DNA of 64,000 bases, taken from the NCBI GenBank assembly GCA_010909165.1, contig MU008193.1, forward strand, positions 543,127 through 607,126. Direction: 5' to 3'. The notes beneath the pieces are model-generated. The model was not told the DNA's origin and ran no database searches. It worked only from the letters and a program-made list of their open reading frames with translations. This stretch comes from Anthoceros angustus. Its lineage: Eukaryota; Streptophyta; Anthocerotopsida; Anthocerotales; Anthocerotaceae. This document shows, piece by piece, positions 33,166 to 44,888 of the stretch; the first letter of the stretch is position 1, and every line of letters starts with the position of its first letter. The position numbers were made by a program, and so were the translations under genes.

Positions 33166-33848
33166 ATGCTGTTGGTACATTGATATATTTAAGAAACTTT
33201 ACTAGACCAGACATATCTTTTGAAGTCAGTGCAGTCTCACAATTTTTGGAGAATCCTGGAAGACAACATTGGCAATGCGTCAAACGCATATTCAGGTATC
33301 TCAAAGGGACTATGCACACAAGACTGATGTATAAGCATACACCCGGCATATCCAAGTTAAACTTAAGAGCACATGCTGATGCTGATTATGCTGGAGACCC
33401 AGACAGCCGAAAATCTGTATCTGGCTACGTCTTACTACTTGGAGGAGCTCCCATCTCATGGTCAAGTAAGAAACAACCAACTATTGCTTTGTCAAGCACT
33501 GAGTCAGAGTATAGGGTTCTAACCCCAGTCTCCAAAGATATAGTCTGGAGTAGGTTAGCATTGAGCGAGCTTAACTATCCTCAAAATGAGCCCACACCTT
33601 TGTTCAGTGATAGTCAGGGAGCCATAGCCTTAGCTAGAAACCCTGTCTTCCACTCAAGAACTAAGCATATAGCAGTTGAGTATCATTACATTCGCGAAAT
33701 GCTAGAAAATAAGACCATATATATAAATTACATCCAAACTCAGGAAAATCCAGCCAATTTATTAACCAAGTCATTGGGCAGGGACTTACATCTCAAACAC
33801 ATGAAAAGTTTAGGAATACATGAGGTCAAGATTAACTTAGCTAGCTAG
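33166..33848 (+). pseudogene. Copia RT C-terminus and RNase H
   Basis: Resumes the Copia pol gene after E1: RHAVGTLIYLRNFTRPDISF, then the RNase H blocks HADADYAGDPDSRKSVSGY (near 33370), SSKKQPTIALSSTESEY (near 33460), DSQGAIALARNPVFHSRTKH (near 33610) and the C-terminal NPANLLTKSLGRDLHLKHM. The reading frame is open for about 222 codons, with catalytic Asp/Glu/Asp residues in place. It is separated from the rest of pol and cannot be expressed normally. Confidence 0.9.
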
Positions 33849-33854
33849 TGGAAC

Positions 33855-35570
33855 TAACGTAATACTACAATCTACAAAGTTGATCCAACATTTCAAGTTC
33901 TGCCTCTAGTTCTAAGTAGTCCTCACTGTACTCCTTGGCTTCCCGCTCCAATGCCCAAATAGATCCTATACATACAACGTAGTGGTCATGTTTGGAAATA
34001 ATATAAAATGCTTAAGTTACTAACTAGATAGTTAACTTACTATAAAGGTGCTTGGTATGTCCTTCATACTCTTCACATGGGGAAGCACCTAGCCACATCA
34101 TTTTTATTCCCTTTTTGTGGCATATGTACTCAGTGGGAGCCTCATGATCTTTAGTACTCCCTGGGAATATAAGGTAGGTAGCTTTAAATAGATGCCCGGT
34201 TGGTAGATAGGAATCAGGTACTTTCTTTCCCGTACCTCGCTCTTCATGGGATGCACGTAGTGGGATAGCAAACCTCACATGGCTTGTGCCCACACACTTA
34301 TCCACATTTGCAATCAAAATAGTTTTTCTATTATTTATAGGAGGCTAGCAGCTTACATATAGAGGGAACCATTTCCTATCTTCACTCACATCTTTTCTCA
34401 CTACACTCTGTTTTCTTGCCATTCATCTTCCTGGCCACCTCTGGTTGAGACCTATGAGATTCCTAATCTACAATGGACATCATCATTAGAAACCATGTTG
34501 CTTTGTTTCTATGCTTTCATAACCATGCACACAGGCTCACCAGAGACGAGCTTGTTGAGGGCGTTGGCTCTACAGGCGTTCTCAAAATCTCCATCAACAC
34601 ATGGCTGTGATCTCCAACTTGGACTACCCTCACAGACTGCTTGGCGAGAAGTTTCTCCGGTCTTCATCGAATCAGCGGTGGAGTCATTTTCATCACACTC
34701 AATGTTGAAGTCATTGTATCCAGGTGATTCTGTGGACACGGGGGCCTCCCACGGCTTCGAAGATGGGTGGATCCTGCGGAAGTTGGGCAAGACCGGCACA
34801 CCATTATCTTCACTCCGGCTCCTCGATGGCGTCGGCGATGGCTGTCTCCTATCCCTGGGATGAGGAGGTGACTCACCCCACTCATTCTCTTTCCATCGGC
34901 AAGGGACTCCATCATCCGACAGGTACAGGTCACCATTGGCGAGGTACTGCGGGAGACGAGCCCGAGGAGTATCGACACCGACGGCTACACCAGCACCTAA
35001 TAATGGTACATACCGGCATTAGGAGACACAATAAAAAAAATTGGTAATTATCAAATACCAAAAATAAGGTATTTTCAACTCACCAACAACGTCTTGAAGA
35101 GGAGGCTCAAGGTGCGAATCCAAGGCACTAGCAAATCCGGCACGTGCAGCCCGGATCTGCAAGTTGAAGTGCCTCAGATCGGCATCCAGGGGGAGCGCAC
35201 CACCATCCTCGCTCTTCGGGTTTCACCACCAGATTGGGCCAAGACGCATCAAGATCACCGCACCAATCTCCAAAGCAGGATCATCGAAATTCGTCTGTGC
35301 CGAGGGCGCCGCATCCAGTCGCGACGCGTTACGGCGCATGAGCGTCAGCTGCAGGTCGGCGTGTTCACGCCCGCTGCGCACTCGCTGCACATTGCGCGGC
35401 GCGACGCTGAGGCACGCAGCGCGCCACTGGCCGAGGGAGGAGGCGCCATAGCCGGGGAGGGGGTCGCGAAGGTAGGCGCGGAAGTATGCCCCTCCCCCGA
35501 CAACGATGGGTATGTGTCCCATGGAGGCCCGCCATTAACGGCAGAGCTACCCCACCACCATTGCGCATAA
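33855..35570 (-). CDS. Unassigned spliced gene antisense to the Copia element
   Basis: Minus-strand coding lies between RNase H and the 3' LTR. A first exon (35522 to about 35090) encodes an Ala/Arg-rich region and ends at GTTGTTG/GTGAGT; the intron ends ATTATTAG at about 34995. The second exon carries GVAVGVDTPRARLPQYLANG, then VLPNFRRIHPSSKPWEAP (near 34790) and ENACRANALNKLVSGEP (near 34550). A further exon (34317-34040) has HVRFAIPLRASHEERG and KVPDSYLPTGHLFKATYL. A donor (TTTATA/GTAAGT) and acceptor (TGTATAG) join it to a helical tail, ALEREAKEYSEDYLELEAEL. Several joins keep frame, but a stop near 35222 and an unclear gap at 34320-34510 remain. I do not recognise the product. It could be an antisense ORF of the element or captured host sequence. 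Confidence 0.4.
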
Positions 35571-35599
35571 AAAAAAATAGATGTTTATTTTTGCCCCTT

Positions 35600-35808
35600 T
35601 TAAGTAGTTATTTAATTAGTTGCTCTAGGTAGTTAGTTGTTATATTAGTTGCAACTACCTAGTGGTTACAACAACTTATGGGTGTAACCACTTAACCACT
35701 TAACCACTTAACCACCTAACCACCTAGCCTATAAAAAGGCTTGTACTCTTTACTCTTAATTCAATTGTATTGTAGCACTTTGTGCCTAAGAGCTATTGAT
35801 TCTCATCA
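35600..35808 (+). repeat. 3' LTR of the Copia element
   Basis: Matches 4614-4798, with about 24 extra bases from an expanded AACCACTT/AACCACCT array. The TATA box is at 35729-35738 and the segment ends TTCTCATCA at 35808. No TSD with the 5' end could be established. Confidence 0.85.
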
Positions 35809-36186
35809 CTATTGAGTCTTATTCACTCAGATGTGTGTAGACCTTTTAACTATTCTTCTTTTCGAGGTTTCTGGTATTTTGTTACTTTCGTGATGATTGT
35901 ACGTACGGAGTTGCACAGCCACGTATGCCCTAACTCAGGGACGACATCATAGGCCACAACCATTACATCTTGCTACTCCGTGTTATTTATCCATTATATC
36001 ATGTTTATATTCATTTATATTTGCTTGTGTTGATGTGAGTGTTGCGGTTGCTGCAGCCCTTCAGGCATGACATCCATACATGAGGTCATTATAACCCCAC
36101 AATTAAACAGCCTTTGGACTAATCAATGCTTCGATGGGGTGCCACCCATCCCCGAGTTTCATGGTCCTATAGGACCACCAGGCACA
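35809..36186. other. Intergenic, no gene seen
   Basis: AT-rich to mixed sequence between the Copia 3' LTR and a minisatellite; nothing recognisable. Confidence 0.4.
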
Positions 36187-36497
36187 AAAAAATCTTGCCC
36201 TTGTAAGAGCCATGTGGAGCTACTCCTGATCCAAAATCCTTGCCCTCGTAAGAGTCCTATGGGGCTACTCCAGATAAAAATTAGTTGCCCTTGCAAGAGC
36301 CCTGTGGAGCTACTCCTGATCCAAAAATCTTGCCCCTGTAAGAGTCCTATGGGACTCTTGCAAGAGCAAGTTGCAAGGTCCATTGGGGAGTACTCCTAAT
36401 AAAAAATCTTGCCGTTGTAAGAGCCATGTGGGGCTACTGCTGATAAAAAATCTTGCCCTTGTAAGACCCCTATGGGGGTAATCCTCATAAAAATCCT
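36187..36497. repeat. Minisatellite, about 45-bp unit, six to seven copies
   Basis: Units are built on AAATCTTGCCCTTGTAAGAG, then CCATGTGGAGCTACTCCTGAT. One unit is expanded (36330-36405) with an internal inverted segment. It lies next to the 3' end of the degraded LINE. Confidence 0.9.
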
Positions 36498-37032
36498 TGC
36501 ACATGACTTCTATGTACACTTTGAAATATCTATTTAAAAATCTTCGAATGCGCCAAAAAATCATATGTACCTAGTTGAATAGCACACTCTAGGTACTACC
36601 TACCCTAGTACCCAACCTTTTCCTCTAAGTAGGGTTTCTTTGTGTTGGTTTGTGCGTTGTGGGGGCTCCTAGAGGATTCGAGTTGAGAACAACTTTTTAC
36701 AAGTGATAAGAGAGTTTTTATTGAGGTGAAACAACACCATGAGGAGCCCATCCAAGAGACGACAACCAAAGGGGACCCGGGGGTCGAGGTGGAGAGGAGC
36801 AACTGAGCTCCCTACCTAAAGTCACCTACTGATCCCACAATGTCATATGCAGGAAGAATAAACGGCCTGCAAACCACGGAGGTAAAGGGAGATGCGTCAC
36901 CTACTGTCGACGCCTTGTGGAGGATCGCCGTTGAGAGCGCCCGTTTAAGAGCAATTGAAACCCGTTGTCGGAAGTATGCTATGAAGTACGAGAGGAACAG
37001 CCCCGCACCGTGTCTGCGCGCATGGTAAGCTT

Positions 37033-39527
37033 TGGCACAAGACTTGACAAATTTGTCAAAGTCCTCAGCCATTGCCCCATATGTTTCTAAAGTGAATTGA
37101 ATAAAGAGGTGGCCCGCTTGCATCCTGCTATATTTGCGGACCTTGAGAGCCGCTGCTCCGGCAGCAGCCCAACCTGGACGGTTAGTGATGACCTGAGCAG
37201 AGATGGTGTCATGTGTAGGATCGGTAACCACCATATCCGCCACCGAAACCTGGTCGCCAAGGACAAGGTACAGGTCAACCCTGATTGAACGACTTGTACG
37301 GAGAGTATACCCCCGCTCTCTCGAGGCCATGTAGCCGCTTTCGCAAGCGATGATGAACATGACATCGCGGATGGCATCGTGAGTGACAATGCGATGACCC
37401 TCGTGGAGACAACGAGCAAGGTGTACCCCAGAATCATCGAGGGCAAAGCCACACTCGCAAGTAAGGAGCGAAGAAGCCACAGATTGGAGCAAGTGAAGAC
37501 GAAATCGCATCGCGATAGTGAAGGTGGTTGGTGCAATGTGAAAACCCCGTATGTATGGGCGGGCTAGTAGCCAAGCACCTGCGCCCTTCCCAAAACAAGA
37601 GTGGAGCCACGCTCTTGTGGACCTGGGGATGGAGGGACCCTGGAGGACAGACTGGAAAGCCTGGCTTAGCTACTTCTCGAGTAGGGATGCCTGCAACCCC
37701 TTGAAACCATCAGTAATAAATGTCGAGAAAGGAGGGAAGTCCTTCCGAGCATCTACTGAAAACATGTCCCGAGCCTGCCTCAAGGACGTTTGGAGAGAGA
37801 AGGTTCCCTCCTCCACACCTAATACGAGATCCTCCAGAAAGGGCCTGTCATGGAGGGTGAAGCAAGAAGCCAAAGCAGGTGCAGAAAGGGCCCAATTGCT
37901 TAGGAAAGCCGTCGGGGAAGAGACCTCTAGCGAGAGCAGACCTGTGCCTCCAAATTCCACAGGCAGGGATGCTTGCCAGCGGGCCACATCGCCCACAAGG
38001 CACTCAAAAGCCCCTTAGCCCAGGATGTCGCCAAGAGTATCCATAATCTTCTTATAAAACCCCCGCAACCAAGACAAAAGGGTCGGGGATGGAGGCAACG
38101 TATGGATGAAGTAACCAAGGTGCCTAGCAAAACAGGAGGAAAGAATTCCAAATTCCACCTGTGCATCCTCCAGCAAAGGGAGGTCCTCGACATGGGAGAG
38201 GTCCTCTGCGAGAGCCTAGTCCAGGAAGCTCCCGATGAAGTCAGGGGAACCGAAGGAGAATCCGCAGTCCCAAGGCCGGAGCAATCTCCCTAGCAAGAAA
38301 CTGCAAAATAGGCACAATCCTCACGGAGATCGGGACGCAAGACTTGACAAATTTGTCAAAGTCCTCCCATTGCCCCATATGTTTCTAGTGCAAGCGAATA
38401 AAGAGGTGGCCCGCTTGCATCCGCCATATTTATGGACCTTGAGAGCACCGCCCGGCAGCCCAACTCGGACGCTAGTGATGACCGAGTGAGATGGTGTCAT
38501 GTAGGATCGGTAACCACCACATCCGCCATCAAACCTCGGTCGCCAAGGACAAGGTACAGTCAACCCCGATTGAACGACTTGTACGGAGAGTATACCCCGC
38601 CTCCTCGAGGCCATGTAGCCGATGATGAACATGACATCGCTGGATGGCATCGTGAGTGGCAATGCGATGACCTCGTGGAGACAACGAGCAAGGTGTACCC
38701 TGTAATCATCGAGGGCAGCCGCACTGCAAGTAAGGAGCGAAGAAGCCACAGATTGGAGCAAGTGAAGACAAATCGCATCGAGAAGTGAAGGTGGTTGGTG
38801 CAATGTGAAAACCCCTGCGGGCGGGCTAGTAGCCAAGCACCGCGCCTTCCCAAAACAAGAGTGGAGCCACGCCTTGTGGACTGGGATGGAGGGGTCCCGG
38901 AGGGCGATCGAAAGCCGCCGCCGAGTAGGGATGCTCGCAACCCTTGAAACCATCAAGAATAAATGTCGAGAAAGGAGGGAAGTCCTTCCGAGCATCCATC
39001 GATAACATGTCCCTAGCTTGCCTCAAGGACGCTTTGGAGAGAAGGTTCCTCCTCCACACTGATACGAGATCCTCCGTAAAGGGCCTGCCATGGAGGATGA
39101 AGAGAAGCCAAAGCAAGAAGGGCCCAATTGCTTAGGAAAGCCGGGAAGAGACCTCTAGCGAGAGCGACACTGCCTCCAAATTGCATGTAGGACGCGCGGC
39201 CGACGCCCACAAGGCACTCAAAAGCCCCGAGCCTGTGATGTCCCCAAGAGTATCCATAATCTTCCCATCAAACCGCCAAGACAAAAAGGGTCGGGATGGA
39301 GGCAACGATGGATGAAGGTAACCAAGGTGCCTAGCAAAACAGAGGAAAGAATTCCAAAGGCCACCTGTGCATCCTCCAAAGAAAGGGAGGTCCTCGACAT
39401 GGGAGAGGTCATGAGAGCCTAGTCCAGAAGCTCCCGATGAAGCTGGGAACCAAGGAGAACTGCATCCCAGGCCGAGCAATCTCCTAGCAAGAAATCGCAA
39501 AAGTAGGTAGAATCTCGGGAGATACGC
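37033..39527 (-). repeat. 1.3 kb tandem duplication inside the LINE
   Basis: 37033-38331 and 38332-39527 align throughout. The junction has the words CAAGACTTGAC and GCAGACTTGG in register. Copy 2 is shorter, mostly by scattered small deletions. Confidence 0.85.
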
Positions 39528-39546
39528 AGACTTGGACTTTTGACCT

Positions 39547-40005
39547 TCAAGCCCACCAAAGAAAGCTCATGAGAAAAGAGCTCAAAGGCCTCCTTGACTT
39601 TGTCCCCAGCTCGAGGATGTGAGAATTGTCTGCCAGCGAAGGGATGACACAGTCGCGCGTTGAGAAAGCGACCCTGGATAAGGCCCTATAATGAGCAATG
39701 GCGAAGAGAGCACCGCCCAGGAGGTCGCCTTGCCTGGTACTAGTGGCTGATTCCAAGACAGAGACAACAAATCCTAAAGAGACGTTCTTGTGTTGGTAGT
39801 AGAGGTTGGAGGACGTCCCGTAGAAGCACCGGACAAAAGGTATAAGGCACCCCAGGACGCCGCCAGCATCCCTAAGCTCCTCAAAGATGTCGCTGCTAGA
39901 AATGCTATTGAATGCGTTCTCGACATCCACTTGTAAGACCACCCACTCCGGGTGGGTATCAAGGCATGCCTTCATTACAAGCACTATAGACTCGCAGCCC
40001 CCCAA
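39547..40005 (-). pseudogene. LINE reverse transcriptase core
   Basis: Motif A reads QVDVENAFNS (near 39920). The B region reads STRQGDLLGGALFAIAHYRAL (near 39700). Motif C reads SLADNSHIL, where an active enzyme would have Ala-Asp-Asp. Loss of the second catalytic Asp, plus nearby stops, shows a dead copy. Confidence 0.85.
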
Positions 40006-40500
40006 AGTGGCAATGCCAAATTAAAGGGGGTTGAGGGTGCTGGAGAAGGGAGCAAGACAGAAGGCGGCCGAGTAGCCGCATGAAGGCTTCCCAACCGCGA
40101 GTGGGCGACGCCTGAAGTCAGCTTGTCCATAGCGACAAGCCTCGCTAGCCGCAAGAACATGGGAACCGTGAGGCCTCACCTCGAGCTACCGCAGGCTGCA
40201 GAAAAGAGCTTTGGGAAGCCACTAGATGGATCTTTGGGGAGAAAAAGGTCCCTGAGGTATTCAAACACCATTCCTGCCAACCCGCGATGAAAGACGTGGG
40301 GTCGAGAGTGCGAGAGCAAAAGCCTGATCCAGTGGAGAAGGGATCCTCCGGGACATAGTCGGATACCATCCTTGGGTGCTGGATGGAGGGCATGGAGGGC
40401 AGCAATGGTCTCTCGTAAGGGGCTGGGAGGGGTCAAGGGCCTGCACTTTACAAGCCGGCTTCTCTTTAAGGACCCTTACGAACTCTCGATTCTGTTGCAT

Positions 40501-41478
40501 AGAAGTCGGTTCAATTTAGTAGTTTAGTTCATCCAATCGTGTGCCAAGTGGACAGCCTAGTTTCGATTTGAACAATCCAATTTGAAAACTGGCCACTGTG
40601 CTTTCTCGAACAGGCGCAGAAAATTGATCTAACAAAAAATTACGAATAATGAAACAGGTGTTAATAATTGGTAAAAATAAAATGTACAAAATATATTTTT
40701 TCACCTGAATTTGTTTCAATTGTGGGTAATCCGCCGCGGTTCACTTCCGACTCTGAAATAGGAGAAACAATTATAATTGGCAGCCAATCATTATTTGCTA
40801 CGTAGCGCATTGTGCTTGGTGTTTTTTCGATACTGACGTGGCCTGGAACTCAACCGAACTGGCCTTATTAGGGCTGTCAGGACTGAACCGAACTGGCCTT
40901 ATTAGGGCTGTCAGGATTCGAGTTGAGAACAGCTTCAAAATCGAGTTTTGTACTTTTAGGGCTGGCAGGATTCGAGTTCAGATCGGGTTCCTTCTTCAAG
41001 GTGGTGACGAATGTCTCGGCTTGTACAGGGGTATCACTCATCGGTCACGACGCTCTTGGCTCTATGAGCCTGTCACAGGTGACATCGTCGCCTGCTTGCT
41101 TTCCTGCTGGACGCTCGCAGTGGCCAAACGCAGAAAATTTTAAACCTCGCGAAGCTGCAACTCGGGGCCCCATTTGCTCAGCCCAATATTGACAACCCTT
41201 CTGTAACCTCGCCAAATGCCACTTCCCTCCTCCACTCTTCCTCCCACCGAAAGTATAACCAGCTTGGAACTCACCAGGACGGCCGAACGGGCTCAGTAAG
41301 TACGAACCGATCCTTTAAGCGTATAAGAGTCCATCGGCCCACCCTAAGGGAAATCTAAATCTCTGACATCGCCGGGGATTCAGAGCTCGAAGTGGGCTAG
41401 AGTTTTGCGATACTTTGAGCGAGTCAGTCGGCTCAGTTTGCATAATTTAGCCAAATCTGTAGAGCGTGTTGTGCCGGT
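40501..41478. other. Intergenic and upstream region of the WD40 gene
   Basis: Contains a direct duplication of a 28-bp segment (about 40857-40914, GGCCTTATTAGGGCTGTCAGG repeats) and no gene. The WD40 gene's promoter presumably lies here; no TATA box was assigned. Confidence 0.4.
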
Positions 41479-43955
41479 ATGATGGACTGGGTCACGTGGG
41501 TAGGTGTTCTCTTCACCTCTGCCACCGCAGTCGTTGTCCTGGCGATATTCAATCTTCGGCGGCAGCAGCATTTGGTCAAGCAGCAGCATACAAGAGGTCA
41601 GTCCGAGGAACAGCAACCTACTTCTGCATCTCTCCCTGCCAAAAAGGCAGCCTCCCACGTCAAGCACAGATCTTTTGCCGCTGAAAAGGTTGGTTTTCCA
41701 TTGCAAGTCACCATGGCAAGGTTCGCCGCTGACTGTCGGGTTTGAATTTTAGCAGCAGTCTACTCTGTTTGCACAGCACTCGTTCCCCTCTGTACGGGAG
41801 GTGGGAGATAGGGATGCAGATCTGATCCGGATGCGCTTGCCGACCTAATTGGCTTGCTGACGTATGATGCCGTTGCACATTAAGCAGAACCTTCACAAGC
41901 TTCATGAACTGGAGCTCAACACACTGAAGGGCCACTCTGACGCTGTTACAGGCTTAAGCTTTTCATCAAATGGACGAAGTTTGGCCACAGGTATGCCCAC
42001 TCCTTCCTGCTTTCGTCAAGTCCTGCATGTGCTCCAGCATCTATCTCTTTTGCACAGGTGCGCTTATTCCCGCTTGTATTTACTGTTCGACAAGTTCCAG
42101 ATAAATGCTGTGCACTGGACCAACACCGCTTTTCCGTGGTCACGGCCTGAACCGTCATTCCATGGATTTTCCGTCTTGTGTGTTAACAGCATGTGGAGAT
42201 GGAGTTGTGCGGGTCGTCAAGCTTGAAGATGCCTCGAGTAAGAATCTCAAGTATGCCGATGTTTCCCTTGCACAATCCCCAGTTCTTGCTGAAACGACTC
42301 AAGGACATGAGTGAATTACTGGTCTGGATGGAAGGGTTGTCGACGTGGTTCCTGATGTATGTCACATGCAGGGTCATGCGCATCAACATTCCCAGTGGTC
42401 GCACACCCACTGATGTGGTTTTTGGAGATGATGGATCAAAGCTTGTTGTAGCCGCCCAGAGTATATCTGGAGCTGAACTGCTTATGTATGGATCTATCAA
42501 CGGCCAGGGAGCAGATGTGGCAAAACAGCAGGGCAAGCTGGCACCTCCAGAGATCAAGTGGGAGAGCAAAAATGTGCATGACACAAAGAATATTCTTACG
42601 TTGGTCAATGCTACAGCTACCTATGGAACCGGTGATGGGAGCATGATTGTGGCGTCATGTTCTGAGGGTACTTCTTGCTGTAACTTCTGCCAATCCTTCA
42701 ATCAGTTCAACGTCCTGTATCTCATGTTTGTTAGTTCTACAGGGACAGACATCAAGCTCTGGTTGGCAAAAAGTGGCAAGTTTCTTGGGGCTGTAGACAC
42801 AAACCAGCTCAAGAATACCATGGCAGCCTTGTCACCAGATGGCCGTTTCTTGTCTGCTGCAGCGTTCACTGCTGATGTTAAGGTGAGGAAACTGTGTATT
42901 TTTTGGATCACAATCCATACGTGTATTTTGAACCTCGCCTGTCATTCTTTAGATTTTCTAGCAATGCAAGCGACCTCTTCAAACATGGTTGTCTTGAGGC
43001 AGATCTGGGAAATTGTTTATGGGAAGGACGGACAAGTTCGGGAATTGGTGAAAGTGATGCAACTGAAGGGGCATAAGGTACGTTTGGACTGCTTGTAGCT
43101 AGAGGAAATGTTGGTCGCTGCTGAGGGAGTCTTCGTCATTGAGATCTGTCGAACAATTTTCTTTTGTTTTTTAATGAGCTTTTTATGGATGCAGAGCGCC
43201 GTCACATGGCTCTGCTTCACCTGGGACTCCCAACAAATCATCACAGCATCGAAGGATGGCTCAATTAGGATCTGGAACGTGAATGGTGAGAGAAACTAAT
43301 GATGGTGCTGTGGTTGGTGGCAGTTTGTGGACCTTAAGAGATTCGGTCTGCATCTTTACCATCGACATGCTGGAATTCTGATCGTTGAATGCATGTGAAG
43401 TTCGTTATCACTTGCAGGAAGATCCAAAATGCTTGAAAGTGTTTTCTATCCCTTTACTGAATGAAAAGGGCGCACCAACACACTATGACAGGCTGGCAGT
43501 GTCGCCAGACAACAAAATTCTTGCTGTAACCAAGGGCTCAGCTATTCAATGGTTGAGTGCAGAGACAGGCGCAGTGTTGGACACTGCTCACGGTGCTCAT
43601 GATGGTAAGGGCTCTCGTTCATCCTCAGGTGCACTAGCTAGTCAGTTGCCACAAGCACTGTCCGCGTGATTTTTCTCAAAAGTGCAGGACTCGTGCGTTT
43701 GCAAAAATTGATGATACGATGGTGGTGCAGGAGAAATAACTGCATTAGCGTGGGCTCCTCAGCTTGTTCCTACAGGTAAACACCAACCTCCGATGGTCCC
43801 TTGTTATGCTTTTCTCTCCTGTACATATTATTGCCTACGGCGGCTGTCCTGCCAGCTGCTGAAAAGCATGTCGTGCAGAACGTGGAAGGGCTACAATTTT
43901 GGCCACGGCAAGTAGCGATAAGAAAGTGAGGCTGTGGTATCCTCCAGGCCTGTAA
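41479..43955 (+). CDS. TBL2-like WD40 protein with N-terminal membrane anchor
   Basis: Ten exons whose phases all agree: 41479-41688, 41885-41990, 42190-42250, 42372-42667, 42743-42882, 43003-43077, 43195-43285, 43401-43604, 43731-43775 and 43879-43955, giving 434 residues. Human TBL2 is of similar size. The N-terminus has one hydrophobic helix (WVGVLFTSATAVVVLAIF) and a basic Gln-rich linker. WD40 blocks follow: LKGHSDAVTGLSFSSNG, CGDGVVRVVKLED, ASCSEGTDIKLW, LKGHKSAVTWLCFTWDS, ASKDGSIRIWNV, ITALAWAP, and the last blade ATASSDKKVRLWYPPGL. TBL2 proteins are ER-membrane WD40 proteins linked in animals to PERK signalling; the plant role is not established. The start has two adjacent Met codons. 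No disruption was found. Exon 2 has an unusual acceptor (ATTAAG). Confidence 0.87.
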
Positions 43956-44888
43956 ATGATGGTGCAGCAACTTTGGAAGGGCAAATCTAGTCTTAATGCG
44001 GTCAGGCATTGTATGATGACTAATCAAACCTCTGAAGCAAGTGGAGAAAGGCCTGCTCACACCTCACTGCATGGCAATGACTCCTGAATCGGCACGTCCG
44101 TGCCCAAGTCCGCTAAGCATGCGCAGTGCGCAGTGCTGGAAATGGAGTTACATGTTCTCAGATTTCCTGGGTAGATCAGCAGTTGATCAGCTTGAGAACC
44201 TTGTGGTTGTCGGTGGATGCGAACCTCATCTGGTTCGCTTATGTGTCCTCTCGCCCCTAGCCGATCGTATACCAGATCATACAATTTTCCGAATCATACT
44301 AAAGCAGCACCTAGTTCGGGATTATAACATCAGGACTACCTAATCCCTCTGCAGAAGTAGGGGAAGGTTCCAAGGCATGCAAGTGACAAGTGGTTGGCTT
44401 GAGCTCGTCCATTACAGCTAGGTGGTGTAGCCGACTGATGGACCGCTAGCCTCCTCCTGTACGGGAGGCGGTGCCAATGACTTATACGGTTGCCACGCGT
44501 GGCACATACCATCTTAACAAAAGGCTTGGAGCCGGTACCTCTCCCGTTGGGAAGATCCTAGGAATCACGCGCACTCGCACGAGCAACACTCCCGGCTGAC
44601 AGCATCTGGTGCGCGGTGCGCCTTCTCAATTCTTTCATTTATCCTCAGTCTCGCTGCTTCAGAGCTGATTGGTGACAAAGCGGGGTGGATTTTGTGCCCG
44701 AATTAGGCGTGCAGGGGGAGAGGGAGAGCTACATACCGAGTATGGCCCGACCCGACCCGACCGACTCCGACGGCCGTGTTGCTCGAGTCCGCAACTCCGA
44801 TAAGGGCGGAATGCATTCCACCTGTGAGGAACTTGCTTGGGCGTTTGGCCGGTTTTGAGCCCGGAAGCGAAAGCAAATTTCGGGGGCC
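43956..44888. other. Intergenic between TBL2-like and LESV-like genes
   Basis: About 0.9 kb holding the 3' end of one gene and the promoter of the next. Both genes are on the plus strand. Nothing else is recognised. Confidence 0.45.

Larger units (their letters stand above)
4614..35808 (+). mobile_element. Copia-type LTR retrotransposon, split by nested insertions
   Basis: Two similar LTR segments (4614-4798 and 35600-35808) flank a Copia-ordered polyprotein: Gag, zinc knuckle, protease, GAG-pre-integrase, integrase, RT, RNase H. The RNase H part (33170-33848) is separated from the RT (ending near 11104) by the DNA transposon E1. The primer-binding site follows the 5' LTR directly. The outer LTR edges are not certain because homology starts abruptly at about 4614 and 35600. 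The element is dead: it has stops, frameshifts, an internal tandem duplication and a fold-back insertion. Confidence 0.88.
36812..40500 (-). mobile_element. Degraded LINE-type non-LTR retrotransposon
   Basis: Minus strand. The upstream part (40500-40145) resembles the region before RT, and RT proper is at 40005-39547. The C-terminal part (37510-36812 and again 38995-38321) has a CECGFALDDSGVHLARC-type Cys/His motif, then HDAIRD, VDLYLVLGD, and EDFDKFVKSCAKAYHARR. A 1.3 kb tandem duplication (37033-38331 and 38332 to about 39527) repeats the post-RT region. Stops and frameshifts are frequent. No poly(A) tail was seen at the 3' end. Confidence 0.82.

Noticed and set aside
36187-36497. Regularly spaced repeats that might suggest a CRISPR array
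   Set aside because: The whole unit repeats with gradual divergence and no unique spacers, and the DNA is eukaryotic. It is a minisatellite.
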